DNA of 64,000 nucleotides from Dichetophora obliterata (GCA_963920525.1 OY986435.1:225835293-225899292); one strand, 5' to 3'. Positions 23,328 to 36,379 are shown, numbered from the stretch's first letter. Translations and numbers: made by a program. The notes: generated by a model from the sequence alone, not told the origin.

Positions 23328-24209
23328 TTAAATTATTCCAAAATGTTTCCTTCTGTCCTTGCGAGAAACAAACTCTTTCACCAATTCCATCGAATTCAAT
23401 TCTTCGGTTTTATCTTTGTGAATGTGTATAAGTGCCGCATGAGTGAGTCGTTTCTGTGTCACAGTTGCTCGAAGATACGTTTTAAGTCGTCTTAGTGCAC
23501 TAAAAGAACGCTCAGATGAAGCTGCTGATGCAGGCACAGTCAAAAGCAAAGCAATAAGTTTTTCAACTTCATTTAATAGTTTTTTTACAGTATCTGAATT
23601 TTTTGCAAATTGGTATACAATGCCACTACAATTTCAAGGTGTTTGGCAAGGCAATTGCTTCAGCAATTTCATCTGCAAAAAAGTCATCTGCATAAAGATA
23701 TAGTTTTGTTTTTAGATTTTGTTCAGAAGGCACTTTTCCGTTGAAGGCTTCGATTACAATATTTTCCAACGATTTCAGAGTGTCAAGATCTGTTTAAATG
23801 TACAATAAGATTTACAAAGTGCCAGTTTACACTAGCTTCACTCAACCGACTCACCGAATGTTAAATCAAAGTGAGTCGGTTGAGTGAAGCTGGTGTAAAC
23901 TTGCAAAAATAAAAAAAAAGTAAAATATCAACCTGTTTGATCGAATCTAGCCGTTATCTCATTTGAGAGAAGATCTAAAATTTCGAAATAATCTTTTCGT
24001 AGACTATCATATAATGGCAACTGTACTGAAGGAACCGGATTTGATGTTTGTTCAAAGCGTCGAGGTGGATTTTCATCAGCTAATTCACAGTAGGAGCTTT
24101 CGCATGGTCCAAAACATTGGACCAACATGTCAGATTGTACAACATGTAGTACCATGCGTAAGCTAAAACGATAGTTGAAATTTTTGGTTTTTTTCTGCCG
24201 ATTGTACAA
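23328..24209 (-). pseudogene. hAT transposase C-terminal half
   Basis: Minus strand, N to C: YDSLRKDYFEILDLLSNEIT then ARFDQ (to 23930); DLDTLKSLENIVIEAF ... FFADEIAEAIALPNTLK (about 23640-23790); and LLTVPASAASSERSFSALRR then LKTYLRATVTQKRLTHAALI (23328-23549). The last is the hAT C-terminal dimerisation domain with the invariant SASSERxFSxL...LR..M/L signature, of the ZMYM/52 kDa-repressor-like hAT group. Frame breaks, and a 75-bp palindromic insert at 23824-23901, show it is dead. Confidence 0.88.
23824..23901. repeat. 75-bp palindrome inside the hAT transposase
   Basis: Arms 23824-23854 and 23871-23901 are inverted copies over 31 bp with one mismatch (core GCTTCACTCAACCGACTCAC) around a 16-base loop. 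It separates two transposase blocks and looks like a very small MITE. Confidence 0.85.
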
Positions 24210-24692
24210 TATTGTACAACTATGTAAAATTACTGCTCAATTGTTAGGGCATCTGATTTACAAGTTGGATCGTTCGAACGCTCAATCAAATAGTCCCATT
24301 AGTTTTCCATCTAATTTATCATACAACATGTCGTCCAATATGGAAATCCCCTAAGAACATGCCAAATTTTTTCTTACCAGAGTTGCAAAATGAACAAGCA
24401 TTTAGCTACATACTTAAGGGTGCTTTTTAACTGAAGTGGTGGGTTTGCAGTAGAAACTCTACATTTTGTTCTATCTTTTTGCAAACACAGAGAAAGGAAA
24501 TGGTTATCCGCAAGCATGCTTATGAAAAAAAGAGATAGAAGAGGAGAACAGATACAAAAAATATTATCGTTGTAAGAAAAACTGATATTTTGAATAACTT
24601 TTGAAGTTTTCCTTTTAAATTGTTTATCTAGCTAAAAAAGTGGGGGGCGACTGCCCCCCTTTCCCCCCGCTTCCGACGCCAATGGTTAGGCG

Positions 24693-25437
24693 CTGACGAC
24701 CGCTGATTAAAATTATCAAAATGATCCAAATGTTCCAAATGATCTATTGCCATATATTGCTTTTTATTCTCATCCTACCCTTAATGATTCAATTTCATTG
24801 CTTGTGGTGTTGACCAGTGATCTGCAAGCGATGGCATTTTCGCTACTTGCAATCTACCCTCAACAAATACAGTGACAGTCTGACCGCACTACGCAAGCGC
24901 TGCGATTGTTGTGTCGAACATACTTGCAACATTGAAGCCAACTGTGTATGAGCGTGTCGTAAGACCACAATAATGCATGTTCGAGTTGTTGGTTTGATAA
25001 CCAGCGCAGGGTCTTTTCAACTTCTGGTATGCAATGGTAAGTATGGTCATTTACAAGCAACAAAACAAAGACATAAAGCGTAACTCCTGCATAAAAAAAC
25101 CAGCGCTTATTTTGTTCTCCGAACACAAAGTATTTGCAGTAACATTGCAGTAATATTGCAGTTACTTTGCGTGACTTTTAAAAGCTTGTAGCTCATAAGC
25201 TAATGGTTCAATTGAGCTGATTTCCTTTTTAAAATAAATTATAAAGTTTAATTGAGTGAGCAATAAAATTTGTTTAGTAAATTTTTAAAGATATTTATTA
25301 AATTTAGTTTTTTAAGAAATTATATCAGACGCCATTTTACTATAAAACACCTTTAATCACTGATTTTGATAAGATTTTGTATGCATGCAGATCTTTAATA
25401 AAGCTACAACTTTTGTTCAATTGTTAAAAATTTTGAA
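24693..25437. other. Unique-looking spacer between repeat arrays
   Basis: Contains an 88-codon minus frame (24860-25126), rich in Cys, His and Leu, that I do not recognise. No domain or repeat border was seen. Confidence 0.35.
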
Positions 25438-26425
25438 ATAATAGGGTCGCCACCTAATAATATGTCTTTTCAAGAGTTTAAAACTGATAAATGACGTTTA
25501 AAACTCTTGAAAAGACATATTATTAGGTGGCAATCCTATTATTTAAAAATTTTATAATTTTGAAATTCTGACAATGGATTCGGATTCAGCGACCCATTTT
25601 TGGTTTACGATTTTTTTTTGCCAGCCCCGAATTCATAAAACTACAAAAAATTAAGGTGGCAACCCTATCCACCATCTTGAATTTTAAAATTCTAACTTTA
25701 GATTCGAAATCAGCGACCCCTTAACACTGATAAATGACGTTTAAAACTCTTGAAAAGACATATTATTAGGTGGCAACCCTATTATTTCAAAATTTTATAA
25801 TTTTGAAATTCGGACAATGGATTCGGATTCAGCGACCCATTTTTGGTGTACGATTTTTTTTTGCCAGCCCCGAATTCATAAAACTACAAAAAATTAAGGT
25901 GGCAACCCTATCCACCATCTTGAATTTTAAAATTCTAACTTTAGATTCGAATTCAGCGACCCCTTAACACTGATAAATGACGTTTAAAACTCTTGAAAAG
26001 ACATATTATTAGGTGGCAACCCTATTATTTCAAAATTTTATAATTTTGAAATTCGGACAATGGATTCGGATTCAGCGACCCATTTTTGGTGTACGATTTT
26101 TTTTTGCCAGCCCCGAATTCATAAAACTACAAAAAATTAAGGTGGCAACCCTATCCACCATCTTGAATTTTAAAATTCTAACTTTAGATTCGAAATCAGC
26201 GACCCCTTAACACTGATAAATGATGTTTAAAACTCTTAAAAATACATATTATTAGGTGGCAATACTGTGGTAAAAATTTAGGTGACAACCCTAACCTCCA
26301 TCTTAAATTTTAAGACTGTGACATTATATTCAAAATCAAATCCGTTGTCAGAATTTCAAAATTACAAGAATTCGCAAAAATAAAAAAAAATATAGGTGGC
26401 AACTCTATCTTAAATTTTAAAGTTT
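25438..26425. repeat. 243-bp repeat, array 2 (three near-identical units)
   Basis: Units starting near 25520, 25763 and 26006 repeat at 243 bp almost without change; two 65-codon frames exactly 243 bp apart differ at one residue near the end. At the left edge 25449-25484 is an inverted copy of 25496-25531 (ACTCTTGAAAAGACATATTA block), a second orientation switch. After 26270 units decay. Confidence 0.95.
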
Positions 26426-27186
26426 GACATCATTTTCGAAATAAGTATAAAAACTATTTACTCTATTCATACTGAAGTAATCTACAAACACTTGAGTAAA
26501 AATGCAGTGTACGCGCTGATTTCATCGTTCGTAAGCTTACTTTTGTATCACTGCTTAGCCGAAGTTGAAATCAACCTGCAATGGTACACGAGGCAGTAGC
26601 TCAAAATAATGCATAATTATAACGATTGCCGTTCGTGCGCTGTGGTTTACACACTTAAATATTTTATGCAAACATCTATACTTTCCACTAAAGTCGAAGC
26701 ACACATCACACAGTGTTTGACTTTGGTACAATTGGCTAATGCAACATGCTTGATGTTGTAAGTGAGCTCGATGGCGTAGAATATGTTGCATGGTATTAAT
26801 GATATTGAAGTCATACAAAAACCAAGTATGTACTGGGTGTAAAAGCAGTTGCAGTTCATCGCTGCAGGTCTCTGGTGTTGACGAACAAAAACACGTCGTG
26901 CATGGATTGCCGAGAGAGAAAATGTGTATTGCTTGTCGTTGTAGGCTTTCGTTTGGTGTCAACTGTGAGCAATGCAATAAATCACAGTGTGTGTACGTTC
27001 AAATAGATGCACCGACGCAGGGCTTTAGTACTCACCTCTGGTGTTGACGTCGGTGCTTCTCCAGATTGTGTGGTGCGCGTTTGCGTCACAGCCGATAAGT
27101 ATTGAGAGTTGCTCTTTCCTGCATTGCTCTACCACGAGTTTTTATCTCCGCTGGTTAGACGATCCGTGTCTAACCAGCCGTTAGAC
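26426..27186. other. Higher-GC segment with unrecognised frames
   Basis: Overlapping open frames on both strands (minus 26555-26977, 140 codons, Cys/His-rich; plus 26790-27047). I recognise no domain and see no splice logic. It ends with a perfect 10-bp hairpin, CTGGTTAGAC with a 7-base loop (27151-27177). Could be a decayed mobile element. Confidence 0.3.
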
Positions 27187-30100
27187 TTGGTCCGTAAAAG
27201 ACCAAACTGAATTTTTTACTAAATTTTCATGTTCTATTTTTGTTAAAAAAATTCCAAAAATCATAGAAAAATCTGCGAGCTAGTAGCATTACATCATCAT
27301 GAAAGGAATTTATTGAGGTCGAAGAAATTTATTACTTTTCATTATTTTTATTTGGGTTTTCCTCATTAACCCTCGTCTTAAAAGCAAACAAATGATTTTT
27401 ATTTTTGTTTCATTCAATGAAAATCTTTCAAATTTAAAAAAAACCTCTACCATTTTTAAAAAAATTTTGGGGTAAAATCTGTTTGAGCTATTTTCAAGTA
27501 ATTTTAAAAGATCTTCTTTTTTAACCTCATTCTATTAGAAAATGCTGATGGAGCGAAAAAGAACACCTTTGCATTTTGTGATAATCTTATACACATACAC
27601 CTTTAGTATGTTCAGGCTTTCGTTTTGGTACTTTGGTTTTTATTTACCAACTTTACGAATAATTCAAATATGTGTATTAATCCATTTCATACATAATGTC
27701 GTCATTTTTATATAGTACTTAGATTATTAGTTTTTGACTGAATTAAGGTGGCAAACATTTGAAAGTTGAAGATAATTATTTCACAGAGCATATATGAGAT
27801 AAATCAATAAAAGCAAAGTCTACGATTCTTATTTGTTTGAGCAGTTAGTGTGTTCAAACGTGGCCATACTTGACATAGTAAATTCAAAGCACATCTTAAG
27901 GTTTTTTTATGAATGGATTATTCAGCAGGGTAATATTTACAAAATTAATATGAAATGGAATTTTTAATGTTATAAACTGGGTTTTTCAGCGAATAAAAGA
28001 AAAAACTTCCGGTCTCGTGAGTGATGCTTCAAGGTTGTGTTGAGTGACTTTGTTTCATATATTAAACCACTTACAAGTACTATAAGTGATGATTTGAAGT
28101 CATGTTTAATAAGACACTAAAGTGAGACAATAAATTTTTTGCACCTTACCTACTACTAAGTACTACTTCTACTACTATTTATGATGGACAAAAAGCAATA
28201 AATTACAGGGACAAATGTTAAGCATGCGTTGCTATTGCGATCATCAGTCAGCAATACAACAACAACAACTACACATCATCACTTGTTTTAGATCGTGCAA
28301 ATATTTGCGAATGCGCATGCGCAACACTCACTAGCTGCATACAAAATAGTTGCTAGCTATTGGTCGGCTTTTGTTTATTGCTAGCAGTTACTTCAGCAGC
28401 AACAGCAGAAGCAGCCGTCAACATCTATTAACAACCATCACAGCTAAAGAGCTGCAGCAGCAAAAATTCGCTACCAAATAAATAAGTGCCATTTTATGCC
28501 AAAATACATGCTTAACGACCACCATAAAAAACACAAACCGAAAAATAGTATGTTCCAAAAAACTCAAACTAAAATGATTGGCAATTGTTCAAAACGTTGT
28601 CACTTTCGTTGTAAACGTGGTCAATTGTTTGTCAATAACAAGTGCATGCAAGAATCTGTGTAAATGCGAGAGCTTGTGTGTATGCGTGTGTGTTGGCCAA
28701 CTCAGGTTTAGACTATTGTCAACAACTTTTTTGCTGCTGTTAGACATTATTGTCAACAAAGTTGTTGACTTTATTACCAATAAATGAATGAATTAGGCGC
28801 AGCATAGATATGCTTTATAATTAAAAATTAGCGTTAGTAGAGAATAGCTTTTAATAATTTTGTAAGACATTTGACGTCGAAAGATGTCGATAGATGATAA
28901 ACTGACCCAATATGTTTTTTTTTTTCTAACAAACGTGCCAATTTTAACGTCCACCAAATAAACTGGCACTATTTTAGTTTTAAGTCTAAATTTGGCTTTT
29001 TTTTTGTGTTGTTCTTCGCTTTGTTGTCAGGGTTTCAGCGCTTCGTCATCGACCATGCATCAAAATGACCATTGAAGTTTATTCAAATCCACTTAACTAA
29101 CTTGCTTTTTATGACAGATTCTCAACAATAATATTTAACTCTGCATGAAGGTGATGCGTTGATGTTTGTGACAATGACACCCTCCCATAACTTTGTCAGC
29201 GTTTAGTAATTAGCGCAAATTTGGAATTTTTGGCGCTAAATTGTTTGGGATTTTTTTATTTTTGTATAAAAGTGTGCAGCTCGTTTAAGTGCAGACATAA
29301 ACTGATCGCACCTTGAACACATTCACGAGCATTCAACATTACGAATTTTCTGAATTGAAATTATGGTTGAGTTGTTTTTTTTTTTTCCTTATAACTATTT
29401 ACTTTAAAGTTTTACATCCACTTGTGAGTTTCAAGATTAGAAATAAACATATTTTTTACTTTGAATAAATGTTCTTGTTTGCATTAAGTTGTGAAGGACA
29501 AAATAATTTATTAGTTTATAAAGCGTGGCTAGGGTTGAAAAATAATATGGAAAAAAATGAGGCGCTTTGATTGTAGCTGACTGACTTAAAGTAGGTAAAA
29601 CAATGCCAACTACTGTGTTAACTTGGAAGATTTTAACTAGTTTGGGCTGTTTTCAACTAGTTTTGTCAAATATCAGCAATACGATTTTGAACGTACCGAC
29701 CTTGCGGAATGACTATCCCCGATTTGGGTGAAATTTTGCATGAAGCATCACTGATGGAAATACATAAATTGTTAGCCAAAAAACTGTAACTGACAATGAA
29801 GAAGTTAACAAACAAGAAGACTTTGCTTCTATATTCGCAAGCATAATTACTAAAAAAAAAATAAGCACTCTCAAGTAGAGTGAGAGATACTCCAAGTCAT
29901 TGGACTACCAATCCACGAAGTCTTTCAAATTCCTGAGATCGCAGCTTGGGTTTAGTCTTCCCAGCATTGCATCTCTATGGAGATGGGGGCCGGTGAAAAT
30001 AATGATGCCAATTTTGGTGTCCCCCGAAATTGATATAACAAAGAAGTACAATTTGTACCAATTCAACAACATGAAAAACCAAACATAAAATTTGACAATC
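27187..30100. other. Repeat-poor intron
   Basis: Mostly AT-rich with scattered CAA/CAG-rich simple sequence (28255-28275, 28390-28460). The ORFs at 28578-28787 and 29713-30102 have no recognisable product. Within this fly intron this and 33.7-37.5 kb look most like unique host sequence. Confidence 0.4.
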
Positions 30101-30102
30101 AT

Positions 30103-30300
30103 ATGAGCTGTTCACAGCACAAGTGGCGAAGTCCGTTTTTGGTAGTTTTGAGAAAATCGAACATTTAGAAAAATTCTTATGACGAATTCCAAGTATGAAG
30201 AACTCAGTTTTGTGTAAAAGCTAGGTCAAGAGCAAAAATGGAGCTATTCTTATCGTAAAAAATAAACAAAATAATACTAAAAAATGAGGCAGAACATGGG
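30103..30300 (+). repeat. Copy of the CAGAGCACAAGTGGCG repeat end
   Basis: Matches 16751-17110 closely, including the flank ATGAGCTGTT, the block TTGAGAAAATCGAACATT and AAGTATGAAGAACTCAGTTT. Only the left portion is present. Confidence 0.8.
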
Positions 30301-30487
30301 CGTTTGCAGGGGGAAGGGGCGCTTTTCCCCTAGGCAGTGACATTTTTTAAGTATCTTCATATTAAATCAAAAAGCCGTAAGCTACAGTTAAAAAATTTTA
30401 CGGGAGAGACAAAAAACTTTCTTAATTGTTATTGTAATTGCAAGTTGCGCTCAAACTTAGGGATTTTTGAACTTTGGTAATGAAAGT

Positions 30488-30912
30488 AATGTTTCCACAT
30501 GACTTTTTAACACAGCGGGGAGGAATGTTTCCCTCTAATGACATGCTATGTTAAAAAAGCAATGGAGTGTGCAACAAAAGGGGATGCTTCCTATATTCCA
30601 TGGAATGTTTCCTGGTAACATCCGGAAATGCTCACATTTCCTGGTGGGGATGGAGCGACACGCAGACATAAGCGAAGTCATAATTTTTTGTTAGGGATGC
30701 CTACCAATACCAATACAATCAAACATAGTTCATGTAAACGAAAGAGAACTGCCCTTCAGGAAATGTGAGCATTCCCGGATGTTACCAGGAAACATTCCAT
30801 GGAATGTAGGAAGCATTCCCCTATGTTGCACACTCCATTGCTTTTTTAACATAGCATGTCATTAGAGGGAAACATTCCTCCCCACTGTGTTAAAAAGTTA
30901 TGTGGAAACATT
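30488..30912. mobile_element. Fold-back element, 156-bp arms
   Basis: Arms 30488-30643 and 30757-30912 are inverted copies with few mismatches (blocks AATGTTTCCACAT, TCTAATGACATGCTATGTTA, ATTCCATGGAATGTTTCC). Palindromic TTCCATGGAA lies within the arms. Loop of 113 bp, no coding. The right end continues as a few ATTCCTCTCC-bearing tandem units to about 31000. Confidence 0.9.
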
Positions 30913-31147
30913 CCTCTCCGCTGTCCTCAAAAGTGAATTGGAAGCAGTCCTCTCCCCTGTTTTAAGAATTAATGTGGAAACATTCCTCTACCTTGCTATG
31001 AAAATGGATTCGGCCAGGTTTTAAATGTTATAATTCTTCTTTTGAAATACTAGAATATATTAACAGAGTACCTAAGTATTCTATAGTGTGTTTCTCAGTC
31101 TAATTATTTGCTGTTAATATATAGTATATATTTTTTTAGAAATTACA

Positions 31148-31255
31148 ATCGCAAACTTATGTCGTGGGCTTATTTATATTCAATTACAAACTATACTTGA
31201 TTCAAAATTATCAAGCTCAAACTAGCTTGAACTTGTATTTCAATATTCCATAACT
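31148..31255. repeat. Solo arm of the CTTGAAGTAGACTTG-type TIR element
   Basis: TCGTGGGCTTATTTATATTC, ATACTTGATTCAAAATTATC and AACTAGCTTGAACTTGTATT match the right arm of the 32141-33053 element in the same orientation. Confidence 0.8.
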
Positions 31256-31681
31256 ATTCAAATATTCAAATTCCCTTGTCAAGAAATGTTCTTCAAACAT
31301 CTTCAATTAGCTGAAAGTGAAATATATATTCTTTGATTCTAAAACACAGAATAAGAATACGTATGCAAGCCATGTATTTATGCTACACAACCTGTGCTCA
31401 CTTTATCACAATGCCAAAAAGTATGCTATTATCTTTTTTAACTATTGATAATATCACATTTATCCAATTTTTGGAATAAAAACGAAACGATAAGCTTTTT
31501 TTATGACTTTTTCTGTTTTTATAAAAAACAAACAAATAATGTCTTTGAATACTACTAATTTAAACAGTTTAGATGCTGCGCTTCATTGAAGTTGGAATTG
31601 GGAAAAACACGTGAAGTGGAAAATTTCGTATGGAAGGTGGGCATGGCAAAAAATACTTTTTTTATGTTAGACATATAGGCT

Positions 31682-33655
31682 TATTACGGTTCACAGCAAT
31701 AAACTGCTGTGTCTTCTTACGAGTAGACACAACAGTCAAGAAGACACAACAGTTTTGAGCTATTATGATTCACAACAATACGTTGTTGTCACGATTGATT
31801 GTGGAACGTATGTAGAATTCATTGCTTGACTGGTTCAGGGTTGCTTCGGAGAAAAATAAAAACGTACTCTTTAAAAAGTATTTTTTAAATAGCAAAAAGT
31901 ACTATCTTGATAAGAATTTTTTTGCGATATGAAAAGGAAATATTGTGAGCCCATATTTAAACCCGTTAATTTCAACTGGCGTTAAAAAATAGGATTAAAT
32001 CTAGTATAATGAAATAGCTGGATTTTAAAATGTTTTTAAGTACAATGAAGCATTTTTTACTAAGATTATAATGGTGTTGAAAAAAAATCTCGCTTTCCCT
32101 TCCTTTTAGCCGGGAACACGGACCCTTTTATAGTAGCAACCAGAGAACTGCACAAGCCTACTTGAAGTCTATTTCAAGTACTTGCTAGCTTGAGCTTGAT
32201 AATTTTGAATCAAGTATAGCTTGTTATTAAATATAAATAAGCCCACGACAACTTGCGACTTACGAGTATGCTAGCTTACAAGCGAACGGCACGAAGTTTC
32301 AAGTAAAGGACATATGAAAAGACATATTATTAGGTGGCAACTCTATTATTTCAAAATTTTATAATTTTAAAATTCTGACAACGGATTCAGATTCAGCGAC
32401 CTATTTTTGATGTACCATTTTTTTGCCAGCCCCGAATTCATAAAAATACAAAAAATTAAGGTGGCAACCCTATCCACCATCTTGAATTTAAAAATTCTGA
32501 CTTAATATTCGAAATCAGCGACCCCTTAACACTGATAAATGCCGTTTAAAACTCTTGAAAAGACATATTATTAGGTGGCAGCCCTATTATTTCTAAATTT
32601 TATAATTTTGAAATTCTGACAATGGATTCGGATTCAGCGACCCATTTTTGGTGTACCATTTTTTTTTGCCAGCCCCGAATTCATAAAAATATAAAAAATT
32701 AAGGTGGCAACCCTATCCACCATCTTGAATTTTAAAATTCTGACTTTAGATTCGAAATCAACGACCCCTTAACACTGATAAATGATGTTTTGGATACTTG
32801 CTTCAATTGGATAGTTGCCTTCAATTTCAAGCTTTTCAAGCTTTTTGCCGAAGGCATCAAGCTTTTCTTTACTTGAAACTTCGTGCCGTTCGCTTGTAAG
32901 CTAGCATACTTGCAAGTCGCAAACGGTCGTGGGCTTATTTATATTCAATTACAAGCTATACTTGATTCAAAATTATCAAGCCCAAACTAGCTTGAACTTG
33001 TATTTCAAGCAAGTACTTGAAATAGACTTCAAGTAGACTTGTGCAGTTCTCTGATGCCAATAGCTTAACTATAATTTAAGAATTATGGCAAATTTAAAAT
33101 ACATCTTGTTTTTAGTATAAAACCCCGCTCCCAGCATTTCTTAACTAATAAAATAAAATATCACTTCTTTCTATCATAAATATTCCAAAATAATAAAAAG
33201 GTAGCATCGCAGAAATTTTCGTACTCTCAAAATAAAAACGTAATCTAATTAGTACGTTTCGATGCAACTGTGAACTGGTCACTGTCAAAATAAAAAAGTA
33301 AACAAACAAACATTTTCGAATTCAATTGCTAAATTCAATATAATTCTGTTCACAAGGAGACGTATTATCAATTTTCTGTGAACTTTTCATAATTAATAAT
33401 GAAAAACGCAATTTTAAATAAAATTTTCATTTTAAATCTATTTCGTTTCTTCAACACAACACCAAATTAGCTGTCTTCAAAATTTGGCAGATAACAAGAC
33501 AATAAAGCACAACTGCTGTGTTGCGTAGTAAGTGTATTGGAGACACAGCATTGTTAACAGACAACAGTGGAATGTATTTAGTTGCTTTGTTGTCTACCGT
33601 AATAGAAATTTACACATTGAAGACAGCAATTAATGTTGTGTTGTGAACCGTAATA
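31682..33655. mobile_element. TIR element (TATTACGGTTCACA) with a nested element
   Basis: 14-bp perfect inverted ends TATTACGGTTCACA (31682) and TGTGAACCGTAATA (33655). The ends are followed by repeated ACAACAGT/GCTGTGT motifs on both sides. The interior contains the 32141-33053 element. No transposase remnant. Confidence 0.75.
32141..33053. mobile_element. CAGAGAACTG-ended TIR element carrying two 243-bp repeat units
   Basis: Inverted arms of about 180 bp begin CAGAGAACTGCACAAG at both ends (32141 inward, 33053 inward) and share TTGAAACTTCGTGCCGTTCG. Between the arms (32310-32790) are about two units of the same 243-bp repeat as arrays 1 and 2. CAGAGAACTG resembles hAT ends; the flanking 8-mers are not identical (about five of eight match). 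Confidence 0.85.
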
Positions 33656-36379
33656 GGGCTAATATATTGAAGAATTCTGACAAAATGGTTCTTGTATTGG
33701 TTCAAGACAAAATATTTGTGTTGTATGGGAGGTAGGCGTGATTGTGAGCGGGTTTAAAAATATTTTTGTGTGTATTCTAATAAAGCAAATTACAAATAAT
33801 ACACAAAATTTTATTGGTCTTCGATGAGTCCTTCTATTTATTGACAACTTTTGTATGGGGCTCAACCAGTGTGCGGCGCGCATGCCTGTTTGCTTGTTAT
33901 GCGTAAACACGTGCTATAGAAGTTTAATTTAATTATGCACAAAAATAAAATAAAATATTTTACAGATTTAATAATAATTGCTGATTGCAGAAAATGAATG
34001 ACACCTACGATACTATCGAAACTGCGAATTAATCTTAAGCCTCAATAACTTTACCTCATGCGCAGCTTTCACTGTGTAAGATAAAAAATCAAAAAGCAAC
34101 ACAAGAATAATACATATGTTGGTATCTAAATGCTCAGGAAAAAATAGCAAAAAACAAATACAAAAAACTCGATCCCCATTTACTGCTGCGCTCTAGTGCG
34201 CTCTGTTTTAAATCTGTGGCAGATGAGCCGAGTTATTCGGCTGCTTGTGTCGATTATGAGTATTTCGGCAAGTAGGATAAGTATCAGCAAGACGACAACA
34301 ACCATAAGTATTTATGAACCGAAAAAACCGATCTTTCCCGATCCGACTCATGACTTAGGATACTCATATTTATTTGAGCCGCCGCATTCAAGCTTCGTAG
34401 AAGAGAATATGAGTCGAGCTGCGTGCGCTAAGGGTGAGTAGATTTTTGTACTTATTTTTTTGGACATACTCAGAGTCGCAAAAAAGCTATCCGTTGCAGA
34501 TATCTGATGCATACAGTATTAATGGCAACGTACGCATGCAGTATTAATGGCAATGTATGCATAGAGTACAACTAATTCCCCATGCATACAGCATTAGTGA
34601 TTATGCGGGTACACACTACACATGCTCTTGTATGACATCGCCATGTAAAATGAAAATGAGCTTGCATTTATGATGGCATGCATACAAAACATCAAACGTA
34701 TGCACACATCATCAATGCTGTCTGCATGAATGTACTTACTGGGTTATTCTTCTGCCATGTGTCTAGTCTGCTGTGTGATTGACTCCATACAAGTTTTAAC
34801 AAGTAAAGTACGTGAACAAACCTATTGTTGTCAGATGAAGCAGCCTACTTACAAATGCATTCGTAATACATATTAACACTCGTTTTAATAATTTTCTTTA
34901 GTAGATGGAGCAAATGCGTTTGTAAATATACAATTTTTTTCAATTGTGGAATGTATAAGCGGCACGTCATGTAGAAAACACAAAGTCCTTTGACTTTTAA
35001 AAACAACCAAAAAAATTTGTGGAATTTTATAATTATTTCGTACATAATACGTGAAAGTTTTTTTTTTTTTTGGTGTAACGCATAACTATTTTTGAATTAA
35101 CTTGGGCATGAAACTAAAAACAGTACTGAACAGTTTCAGCTTCAAGTTCTCGAGAACCTAGCATCGCAGACTAAAAGATTTTTCATTTGGCAACATAAGA
35201 TTTTGATGCTAATCACTAACAGTTGATGCAAGAAGTGTGCAATTTTACGAAATTGAAATGTTTTTCCCATGTTCGGAGCCAAATCAAAAAGTTTAAAAAT
35301 TTCATTTTCGAATAATAAGTGTGTTAAAATTAGCCATAAATAGCATAGCTATGGCGACAACAACATCATCAACAACAACAATAAAACTAACTTAAATACA
35401 TCTCCTTAGCACAGTTGGTGAAATATTTAAATAAGCAAATTTATGTTAAGGCTAATAAATATGCGATTGTGCGTCATATCGACATTTTGATGGCATAGAC
35501 TCTTGGGAACCTAAATTACAAGCATTTACTCTACTCATCTTATATTCACATTTTAATAAAGTTGGAGGATTGCGAAAATTAAATCATTGAAGATATTTCA
35601 TAGACAATGTCTTGTGCAATTTTTGCTTTTGCTTATGTTTACAAGTTGTTAACTTAAGAAATTTGATTACTTATTTTTTCATGTTTGTGAACGATATAAA
35701 TTTATTCAATAACATTAATTTTAATCATAAAAATGCATGGGTTTGCCTTTGAACTTCACAATAACTTTGAATTTTTCCATAAATTAGCTTTGATTTATAA
35801 TAAAGGCCTAAAAAGCTATTGCAAAACCAAATATTTGTCCGTGACTATTTTGGCTTACTAATAGTCAAAAATGTTGCTACTCTTGTGCAAATGCACTAAA
35901 TTGCATTCCAAACTTGAGTATTTGGATATAATTAATCGAAAGTAAAAATTAAGTATATGGAAATGCAATTATGAACTCCAACATTAATGGAAGTTTAGAT
36001 TTTTTGTTGAACGACTAAACTTGAGCTCAATGACCTTCAAGTGATTGATGGAAAGCCAGTTTGACGTGAACGTCGAATGCATCTTAAACATCCTGCTGTC
36101 TCAAAATCGTGAGATGTTATTAAATATACGTTTTTTCAGCTTCCGCAGTGTTGTTATTATTATGTGAGGCAAGCAATTTAGTTTAACCTTCAATAATAGG
36201 TTTTGTGTTAAAGGGAGCTGAAGGATTTCCGCTGTTGTAATTGCTTTCAGCATTCTTCGAAATATGCATAAATGCGTATGAAATCGCTTTTATTTTTTGC
36301 TTTACACAACTTTGGCAATAATTCAAGTTTTGACCTTGGTTATCCAAAATTTATTCACTTCGCTGTTACGAGTACTTAC
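33656..36379. other. Repeat-poor intron left of qless exon d
   Basis: I see AT-rich sequence, a short minisatellite-like stretch with GCATACAGTATTAATGGCAA variants (34508-34600) and no supported exon. The 81-codon frame at 34196-34441 ends at GGTGAGTA, a donor-like context, but I recognise no product. Confidence 0.4.

Larger units (their letters stand above)
22985..24684 (-). mobile_element. hAT transposon with perfect 8-bp TSD GTTAGGCG
   Basis: 1700-bp element. TSD GTTAGGCG is identical at 22977-22984 and 24685-24692. Inverted ends start with CA and share GCGTCGGAAGC, followed by a subterminal run of GGGGGGCAGT on the left and its complement on the right. It encodes hAT transposase pieces on the minus strand; most of the transposase (BED finger, first catalytic residues) is missing, so it is internally deleted. 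Confidence 0.93.

Noticed and set aside
25770..26210. Two near-identical 65-codon frames 243 bp apart as a gene pair
   Set aside because: They are the same frame in successive tandem repeat units, not genes.
26555..26977. 140-codon Cys/His-rich minus frame as a zinc-finger gene
   Set aside because: Cys and His spacing follows no known finger, and other frames on both strands are equally open.
34196..34441. 81-codon frame ending at a GGTGAGTA donor-like site
   Set aside because: It lies on the plus strand in a qless intron with no partner exon or recognisable product; I could not support a gene.
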